The notes beneath the pieces are model-generated. The model did not search any database. It was not told where the DNA came from and worked only from the letters and a program-made list of their open reading frames with translations. This document shows positions 1 to 9,552 of a DNA stretch of 64,000 bases, piece after piece (the stretch's first letter is position 1; each line of letters begins with the position of its first letter). A program made the position numbers and the translations under genes. Source of the DNA: Aphrophora alni (lineage: Eukaryota > Arthropoda > Insecta > Hemiptera > Aphrophoridae); the NCBI GenBank assembly GCA_963513935.1, contig OY740772.1, forward strand, positions 107,667,797 through 107,731,796, given 5' to 3'.

Positions 1-38
1 CTAATACTTCGCTGCCTTGCCGTGGCTCGGTCCTCGAA

Positions 39-210
<172 letters not shown>

Positions 211-235
211 CCCTTGGGAATTCAAGGTTCATTAC

Positions 236-640
236 ATGTTTGACAATGTTTTCGTTAAAAACAAGATAGAGGTCTGGTTGAATTACATGCGGAAATAAAA
301 TTTACACATTTTTATCCAATTTCGCGTGCTATAAGTTGAATAACATACGAGATATGAAAGGGGGGGAGGAACTGTTTAAAATGACATTTTGATATTTATT
401 AATCAGTTTTATCTGAATTTCAATACGGTCTTATATGAGCTCACTATAGTCCGCTGCATCAAATTGCATGTTACTAAACTTTTGTGGCCGCTATAGTGCT
501 TACGTACAGACGGCAACGACGACGGAAGGACGACACGTCCAAAATGACTCTGTCGATATCTCGTGGTCATGAAACGTGCAAAATCAGACAAAAGAGGTGA
601 AAAGTTTTGAAGAATCCTACCCAATACACAGAAACAATCT
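236..640 (+). repeat. Family 1 dispersed repeat, 3' part (copy 1)
   Basis: This segment shares the ordered landmarks of family 1: a 'gacaat..ttcgtt' block, 'ataagttgaataacatacga', 'aactgtttaaaatg', 'tttgtggccgctat', a CpG-rich 'acgacgacgga' block, then 'catgaaacgtg'. The 5' part is missing and is replaced by the (CT)n tract. It has no conserved reading frame and is taken as a 5'-truncated non-autonomous mobile element. Confidence 0.8.
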
Positions 641-1000
641 TTACCTTTCTATAGACAGTTCATGCACGTGTTCTTCACTCTGAAATAATCTTAACGAAAC
701 CTCAAGGATTTATGTTGCGAAACAACGACAGCTTAAGTATCTCTCCGGGGTCATTCAAATTAAATTTGTCTATCTACGTATTATAAAGACGTCATGTTAA
801 GATGATCTGCTAGTCAAGTGTATGTTTTGCTATATACAAAAAGGAGAAATTATATGATTAAACTATGGGAATAAGTGTACACACATAGCTTTAATAATTG
901 GACTCATTCAACAACCCACACTTGTCCTATTCTACATTCTAAACTAAAAACAACTTGTCTGTTCAAAACGAACGAATCTTACGCTTGACTTATACAGGAT
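641..1000. other. Unassigned AT-rich sequence
   Basis: I see no credible gene, tandem repeat or similarity to other parts of the window. Confidence 0.5.
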
Positions 1001-1645
1001 ACAGGGTGTCCCACGAAAAAAGTCGCTATTTTTTAATTATTATAGCGGACATGTGGAACACTCGCCACTTTACATAGATATGTAACATAAGTACCCTGGA
1101 GTTAATTTTTTTTTTTTATAGTCAATCTAAACAAAATGCATGAATAACAAATAATGGTACGTTATTTCACCAAAATGATTTGATTTAATTTTAATAACCA
1201 TTACAAATTGTCGATTTTCATATAACAAGAAAACGTGTAATTAAAACTTAATAAAGAAAAATAACAGTAATAAATTATTAACGATCCAAATTTGACAGTT
1301 ATTCGAATTGATGTCCATCAATAGCTATCAACTAAACACAACGAAAGAAAAAGAGTCATAAGCTCTGTTGAAAATTACTGCGACGGTAATTCCTCTTCAA
1401 TCGGTCCCCTTAATTCATCTGTTGCATTAGGGGGAGAATAAACTTTTTCTTCCAAAAATCCCTATAGGAAAACAATCAACTCTAGGGATCTTGAAGCAAA
1501 TCCATGAAGTTGCTGCCACGATCTATCCACCGGTTGGGAAGATCTCGATCTACAACTGCTTTGCCCACATTAGCATAATGAAGAAGAGCTTCATCCTGTT
1601 GTCCCTCATCTCCGGCTGAGTAAGATGAGGAACTTATGTAATACT
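1001..1645 (-). mobile_element. Decayed Tc1/mariner-type DNA transposon (copy 1)
   Basis: The left end carries ACAGGGTGTCCCAC, a terminal-repeat-like sequence, followed by about 290 bp that reads as a 3' untranslated region and then transposase remnants on the minus strand. The same layout recurs at 45,007-46,200, where the end reads ACAGTGTCCCA. The opposite terminal repeat is not recognisable, so the element is 5'-truncated relative to its gene. Confidence 0.75.
1299..1601 (-). pseudogene. Transposase C-terminal remnant (Tc1/mariner superfamily)
   Basis: Minus-strand translation gives, in order, a QQDEALLHYANV motif, DLPNRWIDRGSNFMD, then after a frameshift and stops FLEEKVY and NATDELRG..IEEE, ending in DGHQFE and a TAA stop at 1,299-1,301. 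In intact relatives this stretch carries the second catalytic Asp (QQD) and the third Asp of the DDE/D triad (the SPDLTP.D.FLWG block). Here the third-Asp block is destroyed by a frameshift and in-frame stops, so the enzyme is dead. Compared by eye with the second copy, the Asp-Asp spacing would be about 41-42 residues. That is longer than classical mariner (34), but it is only a rough estimate in a decayed gene. Homology is clear from motif order; the exact family is uncertain. Confidence 0.75.
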
Positions 1646-2457
1646 GATAAGTCATCAATTGTTTCAGAATTAAATTATCTTTAACAAGGATATTATACAG
1701 TAAACCTCGAGGAAGTGTGTTTTGGCTTCAATTTGTTTTTATTTTACGCCGGTGTTCTAGAGATACAGGTCAATTATTCACATAAAATCATTACATTTGT
1801 TCCTTGATTTGTGTCCCAAGAATTACAGACCGACATCATTCACTCTTGAAGCAAACATTAGGTGGAGATATTACGCTAGCAGTAACTTAGAAAAGGAAGT
1901 AGTAGATATATTAATTATAGGAAGGTTTTCTTGATCTATAGATTCAGTTCCGAAGTATTATCGTAGAATTTTAAAACCCCCTTTATATTCAGAATCTAAT
2001 ACAAATTAAAACTTACGAACTGTAAGCTAAATTAACAAAGCTCTCAGATGTATTGCATATTTTTAAATTAAATATGAAATAAAAATATTTTTTTGTAACA
2101 TTTAATTGAAGTAGAATTATTGTTTTATATAGTTGCATTTCCAATTGTGAATAAAACTTCCCGGAAATGCGCACTTCCATAGATTTTCGACTTTTTAATG
2201 AACAGAAAGCCAAAACAAACTGGTTTAAGAACACGTTGAAAAGTATAAAAGAACTAAAACTACAAGAATAAAATATACAAGATAGACATAAAATGCGAAA
2301 CAGTTGAAATGAAAAACGAAGATTCAAGAGAAATTAACGACAAAAAGAGGTCTCAGGACCTAAAGAAAAGAAAATTGCCGTCTCCAAAAGAATGAAAGAA
2401 TAGATTTTTTAATTATTTGATTTTTCCGCTTATACGTTTTTACTAGCAAATATTGAA
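1646..2457. other. Unassigned AT-rich sequence
   Basis: No gene supported. A 104-codon minus-strand frame at 2,013-2,327 is rich in Phe, Ser, Leu and Ile and has no family motif, as expected by chance in AT-rich DNA. Confidence 0.5.
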
Positions 2458-2600
2458 TTTACAGTAATATTTCAAGTGAAAAATATACGACCTAGACCGG
2501 GAATCGAACCCAGGATTCCAAATCCTGGCGTAAAGCCAAAGGTCCTGGGTTCGATTCCCGGTCTAGGTCGTATATTTTTCACTTGAAATATTATTGTAAA
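2458..2600. repeat. 58-bp inverted repeat of tRNA T-arm/acceptor sequence
   Basis: The arms at 2,458-2,515 and 2,543-2,600 are reverse complements with one mismatch, separated by 27 nt. Each arm reads outward as a tRNA 3' end: a T-arm GGGTTCGATTCCC (a B-box match) and an acceptor strand TCTAGGT, followed by the shared flank CGTATATTTTTCACTTG. The spacer plus arm edge can form a CAGGA/TCCTG stem around a 7-nt loop, with CCA in the anticodon position on + and TGG on -. No A-box or D-arm is convincing, so it is not called as a tRNA gene. It may be two tRNA-derived 3' ends joined head to head, or a foldback element. Confidence 0.9.
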
Positions 2601-2810
2601 TGAAAGAATATTGGAGGAAGAGGGAAATCAAAGAAATAACTTGATTTAACGTATCCCCAATTCACTAAAAAGTTATCAATTAATATAAAATTAATCATTA
2701 CATAATACAAACCATTTCAATGTAAATGTTGAAACTGACAAACACAATTCGTTAAACACAACAAAACAAAACCATATTAACAACATGTTTTCAACTTTCA
2801 CCATACTTAC
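2601..2810. other. Unassigned AT-rich sequence (possible intron)
   Basis: Sequence directly downstream, on the minus strand, of the GTAAGT donor at 2,810. If the exon pair at 2,811-3,120 is real, this is the start of the next intron. Nothing else is seen. Confidence 0.35.
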
Positions 2811-2868
2811 TGTTCTGACTACACAGTAAGCTTGTCGTACATCCATGTAACAATCAAATGACGTAACT
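2811..2868 (-). CDS. Candidate coding exon B of an unrecognised gene
   Basis: This 58-nt exon candidate is preceded on the minus strand by CATTCACTAG (AG acceptor) and followed by a consensus GTAAGT donor at 2,810. Joined to exon A (2,932-3,120) across a 63-bp GT-AG intron, the frame stays open. Translation across the junction gives MKLE-TVTSFDCYMDVRQ and then AYCVVRT, ending in phase 0 at the donor. The product is not recognised. Frame-preserving splice sites in AT-rich DNA are the only evidence. Confidence 0.35.
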
Positions 2869-2931
2869 CTAGTGAATGCAGGATAAAAACCCTTCCAACA
2901 TGAAATAACTATAATTAAAACCCAAACTCAC

Positions 2932-3120
2932 GTTTCTAACTTCATTGAAATACAATACGCAGTAGATGAAATGTGCAGACATGATGCCCCACGTATAGTT
3001 TCTCCACAACTAGCTATACAGTCGCCAGGAGGATGAAGACGACCCTGTTGGACCGCAACATCACTAGGAAGGTCAATCACTGTATACACAGCAGAGACTT
3101 GACCCGCTACTTTCTCCGTA
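2932..3120 (-). CDS. Candidate exon A (coding or 5' UTR plus start) of an unrecognised gene
   Basis: This minus-strand GC-richer island is open for about 67 codons, from a TAA at about 3,145 to a GTGAGT donor whose G is at 2,931. The frame includes segments such as VAGQVSAVYTVIDLPSD and SCGETIRGASCLH and ends with MKLE plus AC at the splice site. Two interpretations fit. It may be an internal exon starting after CCTGCAG at 3,121, a weak acceptor with little polypyrimidine. Or it may be a first exon in which coding starts at the Met near the end (CAATGA context); a TATA-like CATAAAAC lies upstream. A second Met in another frame (MSAHFIYCVLYFNEVRN) reaches the same donor. No domain is recognised. 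Confidence 0.35.
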
Positions 3121-3145
3121 CTGCAGGTTTCCTCTCCCCCAAATT

Positions 3146-3549
3146 ATGAAAGTTTTATGCACGACCTCGACCGCAGAGGTCACGCTACCGGTTTTATTAT
3201 CGGGTAATTATTAGTCTCTTTTGTTGTCGCTCGTCAAATAATCTGAGAAACAGGTTTACGATAGGAATTTATAGGAGTAAGGGAACGTAACCGTTGATGA
3301 GGTTGAAAATTAAGACATGACACACTTTTAAATGCTCTAAATTTATCTTTGTTAAATAACTTAGCGAGGAGAAGGGGGATTTGTCAAGGGGTTGTATATT
3401 ATATATTTAAATTTTACCGGCAAGAGGTTTTCCCCTTTAATACAACAACAAAAATTCAACTTCACAAGTAACGGATATTATTGCGTCAACTATTATTTTC
3501 ATTTTCGAAAAATATTCATAAATTTTAAAATATTTTTGAAGTGAAAACT
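3146..3549. other. Unassigned sequence, possible promoter side of exon A
   Basis: Slightly GC-richer at 3,160-3,240, then AT-rich. If exon A is a first exon, its promoter would be here. No further signal is seen. Confidence 0.3.
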
Positions 3550-3845
3550 TTTTTTCCTACGTTATAGTACTATACATTTTGTATGGAGAAAAACCTCCGA
3601 TTGACGTCATCAAAATCCGTAACGCATCACGATCTATAAACACTCTTCAATTACTGCCGCATTATTAAATGTTTTTTTTAAAACTTAAATATGAATTAAA
3701 TAATAAAAATTGGACCAATCTTCCTTTGGGGCGTTATAGTAGGACTACTATACATTTTTTATGGAGAAAAAACTGATTTGTCTTCATGAAAATCCGTCAA
3801 CCATGAACACTCTTCAATCACTGCCTCATTATTACATGGTTATTA
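3550..3845 (+). repeat. Degenerate direct repeat of about 115 bp
   Basis: Segments at about 3,556-3,672 and 3,721-3,840 align in the same order: 'cgttatagta', 'ctatacattttgtatggag' (or 'ttttttatgg'), 'aaaatccgt', 'aacactcttcaat', then 'ctgccgcattatta' or 'ctgcctcattatta'. This is an old tandem duplication with a period of about 170 bp. No coding potential is seen. Confidence 0.65.
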
Positions 3846-4553
3846 CATGTTAATATGATTTTAAAACTAGTTTAGTAAAGAGTGAAAAAATAACGTTCTC
3901 ACACACTTGCTGAACGTAAGCTAAATAAAAAAAAAAATTCAATGTATCTACATAAAATTTCATATATACTATAAGATTTTCAAAATCTTGTCTACGTAAA
4001 AAAGCAACAAAAAACTTAATACAGACTAAACTCGCCCTAAGTTTCACTCTTGTTTTAAATGACATCGGTCACGATTTATTTACATTTTTCGCCAACAGTA
4101 CCTGAACGGCAATTTTTTGTTTACTTATGATTTTGTACACTGATTTGTACTTTCATCTTTATTTAATTAACATATTTAAAAGTATTTTTGAGAACATTCG
4201 CCTTTTAATTTGAATTTTGTATAATGATTTGGTTTTTTACCGATAATTCAAAAATCGGCGCATTATTATTGTTTTTATTTTTTATTATTTTTTTATACTG
4301 ATAAAATGTCGATTATACTCATGAAACGACAATCAATGTGTTTTGTTTTTGTTACTTAGAAGCACCATAATTTCACCAAAATCGATAAGGTTGATTTTGA
4401 TAAAAGTAGAATTTTGTTTTTTATTGGTATTCCTAAATAATAAGTTACAACAAGAAAAACAAGTCTATAGATATGTCCAATTACCAAATTTAATTGAAAA
4501 ATAGACCCACTCGTTTGCCCTGTATAATACTGGGCAGACGTCTGACGTCATTG

Positions 4554-4556
<3 letters not shown>
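3846..4556. other. Unassigned AT-rich sequence
   Basis: Nothing beyond short homopolymers and AT-rich open frames without motifs. Confidence 0.45.

Positions 4557-4621
<65 letters not shown>
4557..4621. repeat. (AT)n microsatellite
   Basis: About 32 uninterrupted AT units. The Ile-Tyr open frames across it on both strands are artefacts of the repeat. Confidence 0.95.
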
Positions 4622-4623
<2 letters not shown>

Positions 4624-5000
4624 GAGGCTCAGGGTATCTGCAAAATATTCTACATCGATTTTTGATCTGCATTTCGCATTCACTGTTTCAATACTATATA
4701 CATATGAATAAAAATTATATAAAACAAAAGCAACTATGCAAAAAAATATTTACTGGAATAATTATTTTAAAAAACTTTTTGATTTTCCTCAAAATGTACT
4801 TTTGTATGACTAACTACGTGTATATTTACTTTCAAATATCGATCAGTATTCATTTCTTAGAAACATCTGTACCGATTGCAATGAAACAATAATTTAAATT
4901 CTATTGATCTCTAGATAGATATGTAAATGTTAATATTACTATTAATCTAAGAGTTGCAATTGTAATTATCAATGCAGTTAGAATTGACTTGTTAAGACAG
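4622..5000. other. Unassigned AT-rich sequence
   Basis: No supported feature. It ends with GTTAAGACAG, which could serve as the acceptor of the exon candidate to the right. Confidence 0.4.
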
Positions 5001-5010
5001 AGACTAGGCC

Positions 5011-5216
5011 ATGTTCTGCGGATATCGTGCCACTACAGGTTTTATGACGCACTTTATGATGGAAAGTGTCACATCTAAAGCCAGTCTTTCAACACATAAT
5101 AAAACCGTATCACTAAACAACTCGCTTTACAGCAACTACAACGGAAAATCCACAAACCTCGTTTATGACTCGGACCGCAGGACCAGAATCCTGACTCTCA
5201 ACCGATGTTTACTAAG
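5011..5216 (+). CDS. Candidate first coding exon of an unrecognised gene
   Basis: The frame opens at ATG 5,011, with an in-frame TAG at 5,005 just upstream. It runs 68 codons plus 2 nt into a consensus donor, ACTAAG|GTAAGT (intron from 5,217). Codon usage is noticeably GC-richer than the flanks, with many third-position C's (AAC, TAC, CTC, GAC, ACC). The protein is polar and Ser/Asn/Thr-rich, including SLYSNYNGKSTNL and DSDRRTRILTLN, with no membrane segment or recognised domain. A possible acceptor, TTAAGACAG, lies at 5,000, so the ATG exon could follow a non-coding exon. The next exon was not found. The gene identity is unknown. Confidence 0.45.
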
Positions 5217-5582
5217 GTAAGTGTAATTAATGGCAAACAAGAGTACGGGAGGTACAAGATTCCTCAGTACGGGGTCACGAAGTACAAGGGGAAAGCGGCT
5301 CTGTTACACGTTGTAAATTTGTTATATTTGTCTCACAAAACATTAAATTGGAACGCTTTCGTAAACTGTGAAATATTTTATTTGTTAGTGTCGTGTTTAG
5401 GATTTATATTGTAATAACAGCTTGATTTTAACGAAGCACTTGTGAATACAGCATCGAGAGTTATAAAGTTACCTAGTGAAAGGGTTGTTAAATAATAAAT
5501 ATAGTGTAGGAATTATCTGCAGAATAAATTAAAGTAGGAAATACACACAATGGAACGGCAGTTTATGGATTATATTTATTAG
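5217..5582. other. Unassigned sequence (possible intron)
   Basis: Sequence after the GTAAGT donor. It is AT-rich, and no acceptor/exon pair stands out. Confidence 0.35.
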
Positions 5583-5815
5583 ACCATCAGGGGGCTCATT
5601 ATAGTAAATAGGGTCTTTGTAATACCGAAGGTCCTAGCTGGATCTACACACATTTACTTGTAGTCTCAGATTATAAAACTCTCATATTTCTTGTAGGTTC
5701 TCGCTTGACCAACTCTTATTCTATTTCAACCCTGAAGACTATTCGAGAGCTAGGGGTCTTTATTTTATTTTATTTTCTTCGGTTTTTATAAGGTGATAAT
5801 GACCAAAAGGTAAAA
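5583..5815 (-). repeat. Family 2 dispersed repeat
   Basis: Matches the other family 2 copies in reverse: 'gctggatctaca', 'cttgaccaactcttattc', 'gagagctaggggtctttatt', a 'cttcggtttttataaggtgat' block and 'gaccaaaaggt'. About 230 bp, non-coding, with ends near 'gggggctcattatagt' and 'aaaggtaaaaac'. Confidence 0.75.
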
Positions 5816-6154
5816 ACAACGAGTTTTTAAATATCACAAAAGTTAGTACAATTACAAAATTTTAAATTGACATATTATGTGCAGTCGTTGCTTGGTTTCA
5901 CTTCGATTCTCCACAAGAAAATTATAATCAAACTTACAGATTTTAAATTATATAATGTTTATACATTTTATTTTTATATAAACTGAAATATATAAAATAA
6001 TAATTCTCTCTCTGCCATCGTTATATTTTTCGCTTTTTTTATAACTTATTTTCGCACATTATTTATTGTAGAAGTAGTATATATGTGAAAGGGTTGCCCT
6101 TATCATGTTTTTGAAAACGTATACAAAAATATGTTAAAATATATTTGTCTACAG
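5816..6154. other. Unassigned AT-rich sequence
   Basis: No gene or repeat recognised. Confidence 0.45.
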
Positions 6155-6623
6155 TTGTTGGCAAAGTGGCATTTTGTTCATTTAAATTAGTTTGCAAAAC
6201 AGCTGTATTCTCAACAGTTTCACTTTGCCCACTACTTTGCACACTACTTTGCTAACTCCGAATGGCAACCGAACAAAACGAAATTTAGGTTAAGTTTATT
6301 TGAATTGATTTATAATATACAGGAAATGTCCCGTATGTAGGTTAGATTAATTCTTACATGTAAAATAACATAAATAAACAACAAAACAACGTTTTAAAGT
6401 TGAAAAAAGAAGTAATTATTCATGAAGATGATTGACAGTGTATGTACACGGAGAGTATTTTTCGTTTGCCGAGTTTTGAAGTTGGCAATCCCGTTTCCTC
6501 AACAATACACCTAAGTTATTTGTAATATTCATAAATAACCTCAGTTTTGACGTGAGAATTTCTACTCAGTGTTGATGTGTTGTTTAGCACTACTGCTATA
6601 TTTTATGTAGTTAGTTTTTAAAT

Positions 6624-6809
6624 ATGGATAGTTCAGAGGATGAAAACCTGTCAAATACCCAGCCTAAATTAGCGGAAAAAGCTAACAACGTTGTACTAAA
6701 TCTCCTTTTTGTCAAATCAAGGAAAAAGTACGACCTCCAGTATGAACTGTTTTTGTCATGGTTAAAGGAAAAAAATGGTAACAAAATAACAACTGTAGAC
6801 AAAGTATAA
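6624..6809 (+). CDS. 61-codon ORF within a transposon-like element
   Basis: The ORF starts at ATG 6,624 in context AAATATGG and ends at TAA 6,807-6,809. The product begins MDSSEDENLSNTQPKLAEKA and has a basic helical part with KSRKKYDLQYELFLSWLKEK. That shape (LL..KSRKKY...Y..F..W....) resembles the N-terminal SAM-like or core-binding segment of tyrosine-recombinase-type transposon proteins (Crypton-like), but this is resemblance from memory and only 61 residues are present. Two TCAGT initiator-like motifs (6,541 and 6,566) lie upstream. It is probably a truncated transposon gene rather than a host gene. Confidence 0.45.
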   Translation: MDSSEDENLSNTQPKLAEKANNVVLNLLFVKSRKKYDLQYELFLSWLKEKNGNKITTVDKV

Positions 6810-6810
6810 T

Positions 6811-6929
6811 GTGCAATTCGTGAGCAAAGTGTCTTTTTTAAATTCGATAAAATTGACGCACTCGGCAAGCCTCGTGCGTCAACATTTTTCTCTCGTTTAA
6901 AAAAGTGCCACTTTGCTCACTAGTTGCAC
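6811..6929. repeat. Long imperfect hairpin (about 50-bp stem)
   Basis: The left arm starts GTGCAA..GTGAGCAAAGTG and ends TTGACGCAC. The right arm mirrors it (GTGCGTCAA...CACTTTGCTCAC..GTTGCAC), leaving a loop of about 12 nt. Roughly 85% of the stem pairs by eye. It forms the right terminus of the element at 6,155-6,930. Confidence 0.8.
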
Positions 6930-7093
6930 AAATAACTATTATATACAACATAGAGCTTGCTTCACTTTGGTCATACACTTTTCCTTCACGTAAACTATTT
7001 GATATTCGAGTCTTTAACGATCGACTATCATTTCCGATTTTCCCCTATTCTTCTATGATTGAATAAATTTGGTTTTATTTACGATTATACAAG

Positions 7094-7263
7094 TCACCAC
7101 GAGTTAAGTCCGTCAAGGGTGGAGTCAGTAGACAGCCTGACCTTGAAACTAATATGGTTTGCCAATACGTTCCCCGTTGTGGCAGCGCTTGTCACCGCAA
7201 TTCTTCTCCAGTTACGTCTTAAATGACGGTCAGAAAAATCATACACATTTTGCAAATTGTTCA
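7094..7263 (-). CDS. Candidate exon of an unrecognised gene
   Basis: On the minus strand a strong acceptor (TTCTTTCCAACAG, AG at 7,264-7,265) is followed by an open frame of about 55 codons to a TGA at 7,094-7,096. The frame contains NVYDFSDRHLRRNWRRIAVT and then SAATTGNVLANHIS. Codons are mixed in GC content, unlike the flanks. It could be a terminal exon. Alternatively, a weak GTGACT donor just before the stop would leave phase 2, compatible with exon A at 3,120, but that link is speculative. No family is recognised. Confidence 0.35.
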
Positions 7264-8029
7264 CTGTTGGAAAGAACATAATTTAACGAACAATTAAAAT
7301 ATATAGGGGAGAATATCACAATTGCAAACAAGTTCTTGTATCTCAGTCGGAAAAGATTAATGCAATTATAAATACACCAAATAAAGCGTGAGAACCATGA
7401 TTGCGTGTTAGAAACGCATGTGCGTGTGTTGATGATTTTGTTTACACAAACTTATCTGATGTAAAGTTGATGGGACACTTTAGAGTGAAAGTGTTGACCT
7501 ACTGTAGTCACTGACCTGCCTCCATGATTGACAAGTGAGTGTGTTGAGAAATATCACCCACAAATTTAACATCTCAGTGTTCTATCAGGTTCGTTCGTTG
7601 AGAAAACAATTACAAAATATCGTTTTAGTTAGGGTAGTAAGACTTAATTTGATTCTATGTTAATTTGTGTGATTTGTTTTTTAATGATAAGCTTGTAAAG
7701 CAGTGTCAGGTTGAGATAAGAGGTGTAAACGTGATAAAGAACCAACTGCAGAGTGTAAAAGATTTTTAAACAATACATTTATATTCTAGTAGCCATAGCT
7801 TGTGAATTAAAAGAAACAATAACGTAGAATACAATAAAATTAAAACGTTAAGAAAACCTAGTAAGAAGTTTTCCCGTGACGCACCATACCTTTCTACTAT
7901 TGACAAAACTGAATAAATAGCTCTCGCTTATGCTTCCTAAAATCCAACGACTGAATGAGTGAAATAAAAGCATGCTCGGAGCAAAATGGACAAAACATAT
8001 GTTCTCCGGTTGATTCAGATCTTCTCCTT
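7264..8029. other. Unassigned AT-rich sequence
   Basis: No tandem repeat and no supported gene. Confidence 0.45.
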
Positions 8030-8885
8030 TCTTGCCCAGTATAAGGCAATTTTGGTAATTACAAAAACTTTCATCCCCTGTTTTTTCAATGATCGTCACT
8101 TTGCATGGCATCAGGAAACGGAAAAAGTGATTTTCAACATGTTGTACTTCCGTCGCCGTTACAGTTGTTGTAGTTGTCATCTTTACGTAAGGGCGATAAG
8201 TTACAAAAATAAAGATAGGAAGATGAAATGTTGGTATAGAGGACTAAAGTGTGCTCATATTATAATCTGTTGAAATTCAGAAAAATTGAATTTAAAATGT
8301 CAAAATAGCAGATATTAAAATTTTTTGTAGGAACACTAAATTAGATTAAAATATGCAGATTTCAATTCTGCATGTATTGGTACAAACCCCACCTCTCTAC
8401 GATAAAAAATAGTGAATTTATCTTACAAAATATAAATTCCAATCTTGATGTGGTATTCAAACAGTTACAAATCTGGCAGAGACACGCGTAGTGAGTGAAC
8501 GCTCCTTCACATATGTTAAGTTTATTGGAGACCCCATCACATATATGTTAGCTCCGAGGACCTAACAATATGGAAACGAGTGGAACCTTTTTAAGACACA
8601 CCTTAACACCTTAACAACCTTAACACACACAATAATTAAGAGGCACGTTAAGGCCTAGTCGACGTCAAAAAAGCAGTGATATACACTATTAAGAGGTTAG
8701 AAAACCTGTGTAACAACGATTTGAAACAAACCTTCCTTACTGGATACGACCGCTTGATCTACCAATATATCTCGTAATTTAACATTTCCTAAAAGGTTCG
8801 AGACACCAACTCTTGGGTATTATATTTAAAAGGATCTGCTTGTATTACATTGTATGATGGGGCAGGGTAAACCATTAGCTTGTAT
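8030..8885 (-). repeat. Family 1 dispersed repeat (copy 2, near full length)
   Basis: Reverse-oriented copy spanning most landmarks. From the 3' end, these are the 'cccagtata' hairpin side, 'catcaggaaacggaaaaagtg', 'ttgttgtagttgtcat', 'tctgcatgtattggtac', 'cgtagtgagtg', 'aaacctgtgtaac' and 'gatctgcttgtattacattg', to the 5' end 'tgatgggg'. Open frames on both strands are not conserved in other copies. Confidence 0.8.
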
Positions 8886-9552
8886 CTTCCAATCTTCAAT
8901 TCCCATAACACAACTCTTTCAGGTTTTTTCCCGCGTTGGTTTGTTTTTATTTATATCATCCGGCTTCTTAAAAATCCAAAGTTCTGCTTCAGTTGTATTT
9001 TGAAGTTCCCAGAGGAGAGTTCACTCGCCAGTGCTGTCATGCGTTTAGTCTCTCCTCAGAATGGTGAGGATTAACTGAGCTTACGTCGTCGTCCAAGACT
9101 TATCACGTAGACCGGAGTCTGGGTTGATCTATTGGTTGACACGTTAGTTGGACAATAATTAAATACATTATAAATCACGATAATTCAAAGACATTAATTA
9201 TAGCAGATAAAATTCATCTTAGATGGAGTGTGGTTTAAAAGATTAATTTACCCATAACCGAAGATAAAATTTGTTGAATTAACTGCTTCTCCTTCGTTTC
9301 CCGGAGAGGTAAAGGAAATATTATACTGTATAATTAATTATGATTATAAATCATCTCATACTTTTTGAGAGTAGCAACCTGGATTTGAAGATTATACCAG
9401 TTCATATTTAAACAGGTTTCCTTACAAATTATAAGTTATAAATGAGAAAATACAAAAAGCATAAAAATTAAATTAATAGGAAGGGAAGTTTCTAGAATGT
9501 ATAGTTTAAGTTGAATTTTGTATCAGTGTAATCATGTTTGGATATTTATAAT
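8886..9552. other. Unassigned AT-rich sequence
   Basis: No feature supported. Confidence 0.45.

Larger units (their letters stand above)
6155..6930 (+). mobile_element. DNA-transposon-like element with inverted ends and GCAAAGT subterminal repeats
   Basis: The two ends are imperfect inverted repeats sharing GCAAAGTGGCA (left at about 6,163, right inverted at about 6,900-6,915). GCAAAGT or its complement recurs near both ends: 6,163; 6,219-6,250 (three inverted copies about 12 bp apart); 6,824; and 6,910. Such subterminal repeats are typical of transposase-binding sites. The interior holds one short open frame (6,624-6,809) and the right end is a large hairpin (6,811-6,929). I read it as an internally deleted DNA transposon; the superfamily is unknown. 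Confidence 0.55.

Noticed and set aside
2013..2327. 104-codon minus-strand frame with hydrophobic N-terminus
   Set aside because: Composition is that expected for AT-rich non-coding DNA; no motif, no splice context and no repeat-supported conservation.
2484..2570. Functional tRNA-Trp or tRNA-Pro gene
   Set aside because: T-arm and an anticodon-like arm can be drawn, but a D-arm/A-box is missing and the sequence is a self-complementary foldback, so an ordinary tRNA is not supported.
4465..4892. Open frames with Ile-Tyr repeats
   Set aside because: Produced by the (AT)n tract. The remaining residues show no domain. The same applies to frames at 29,721, 53,341 and 54,731.
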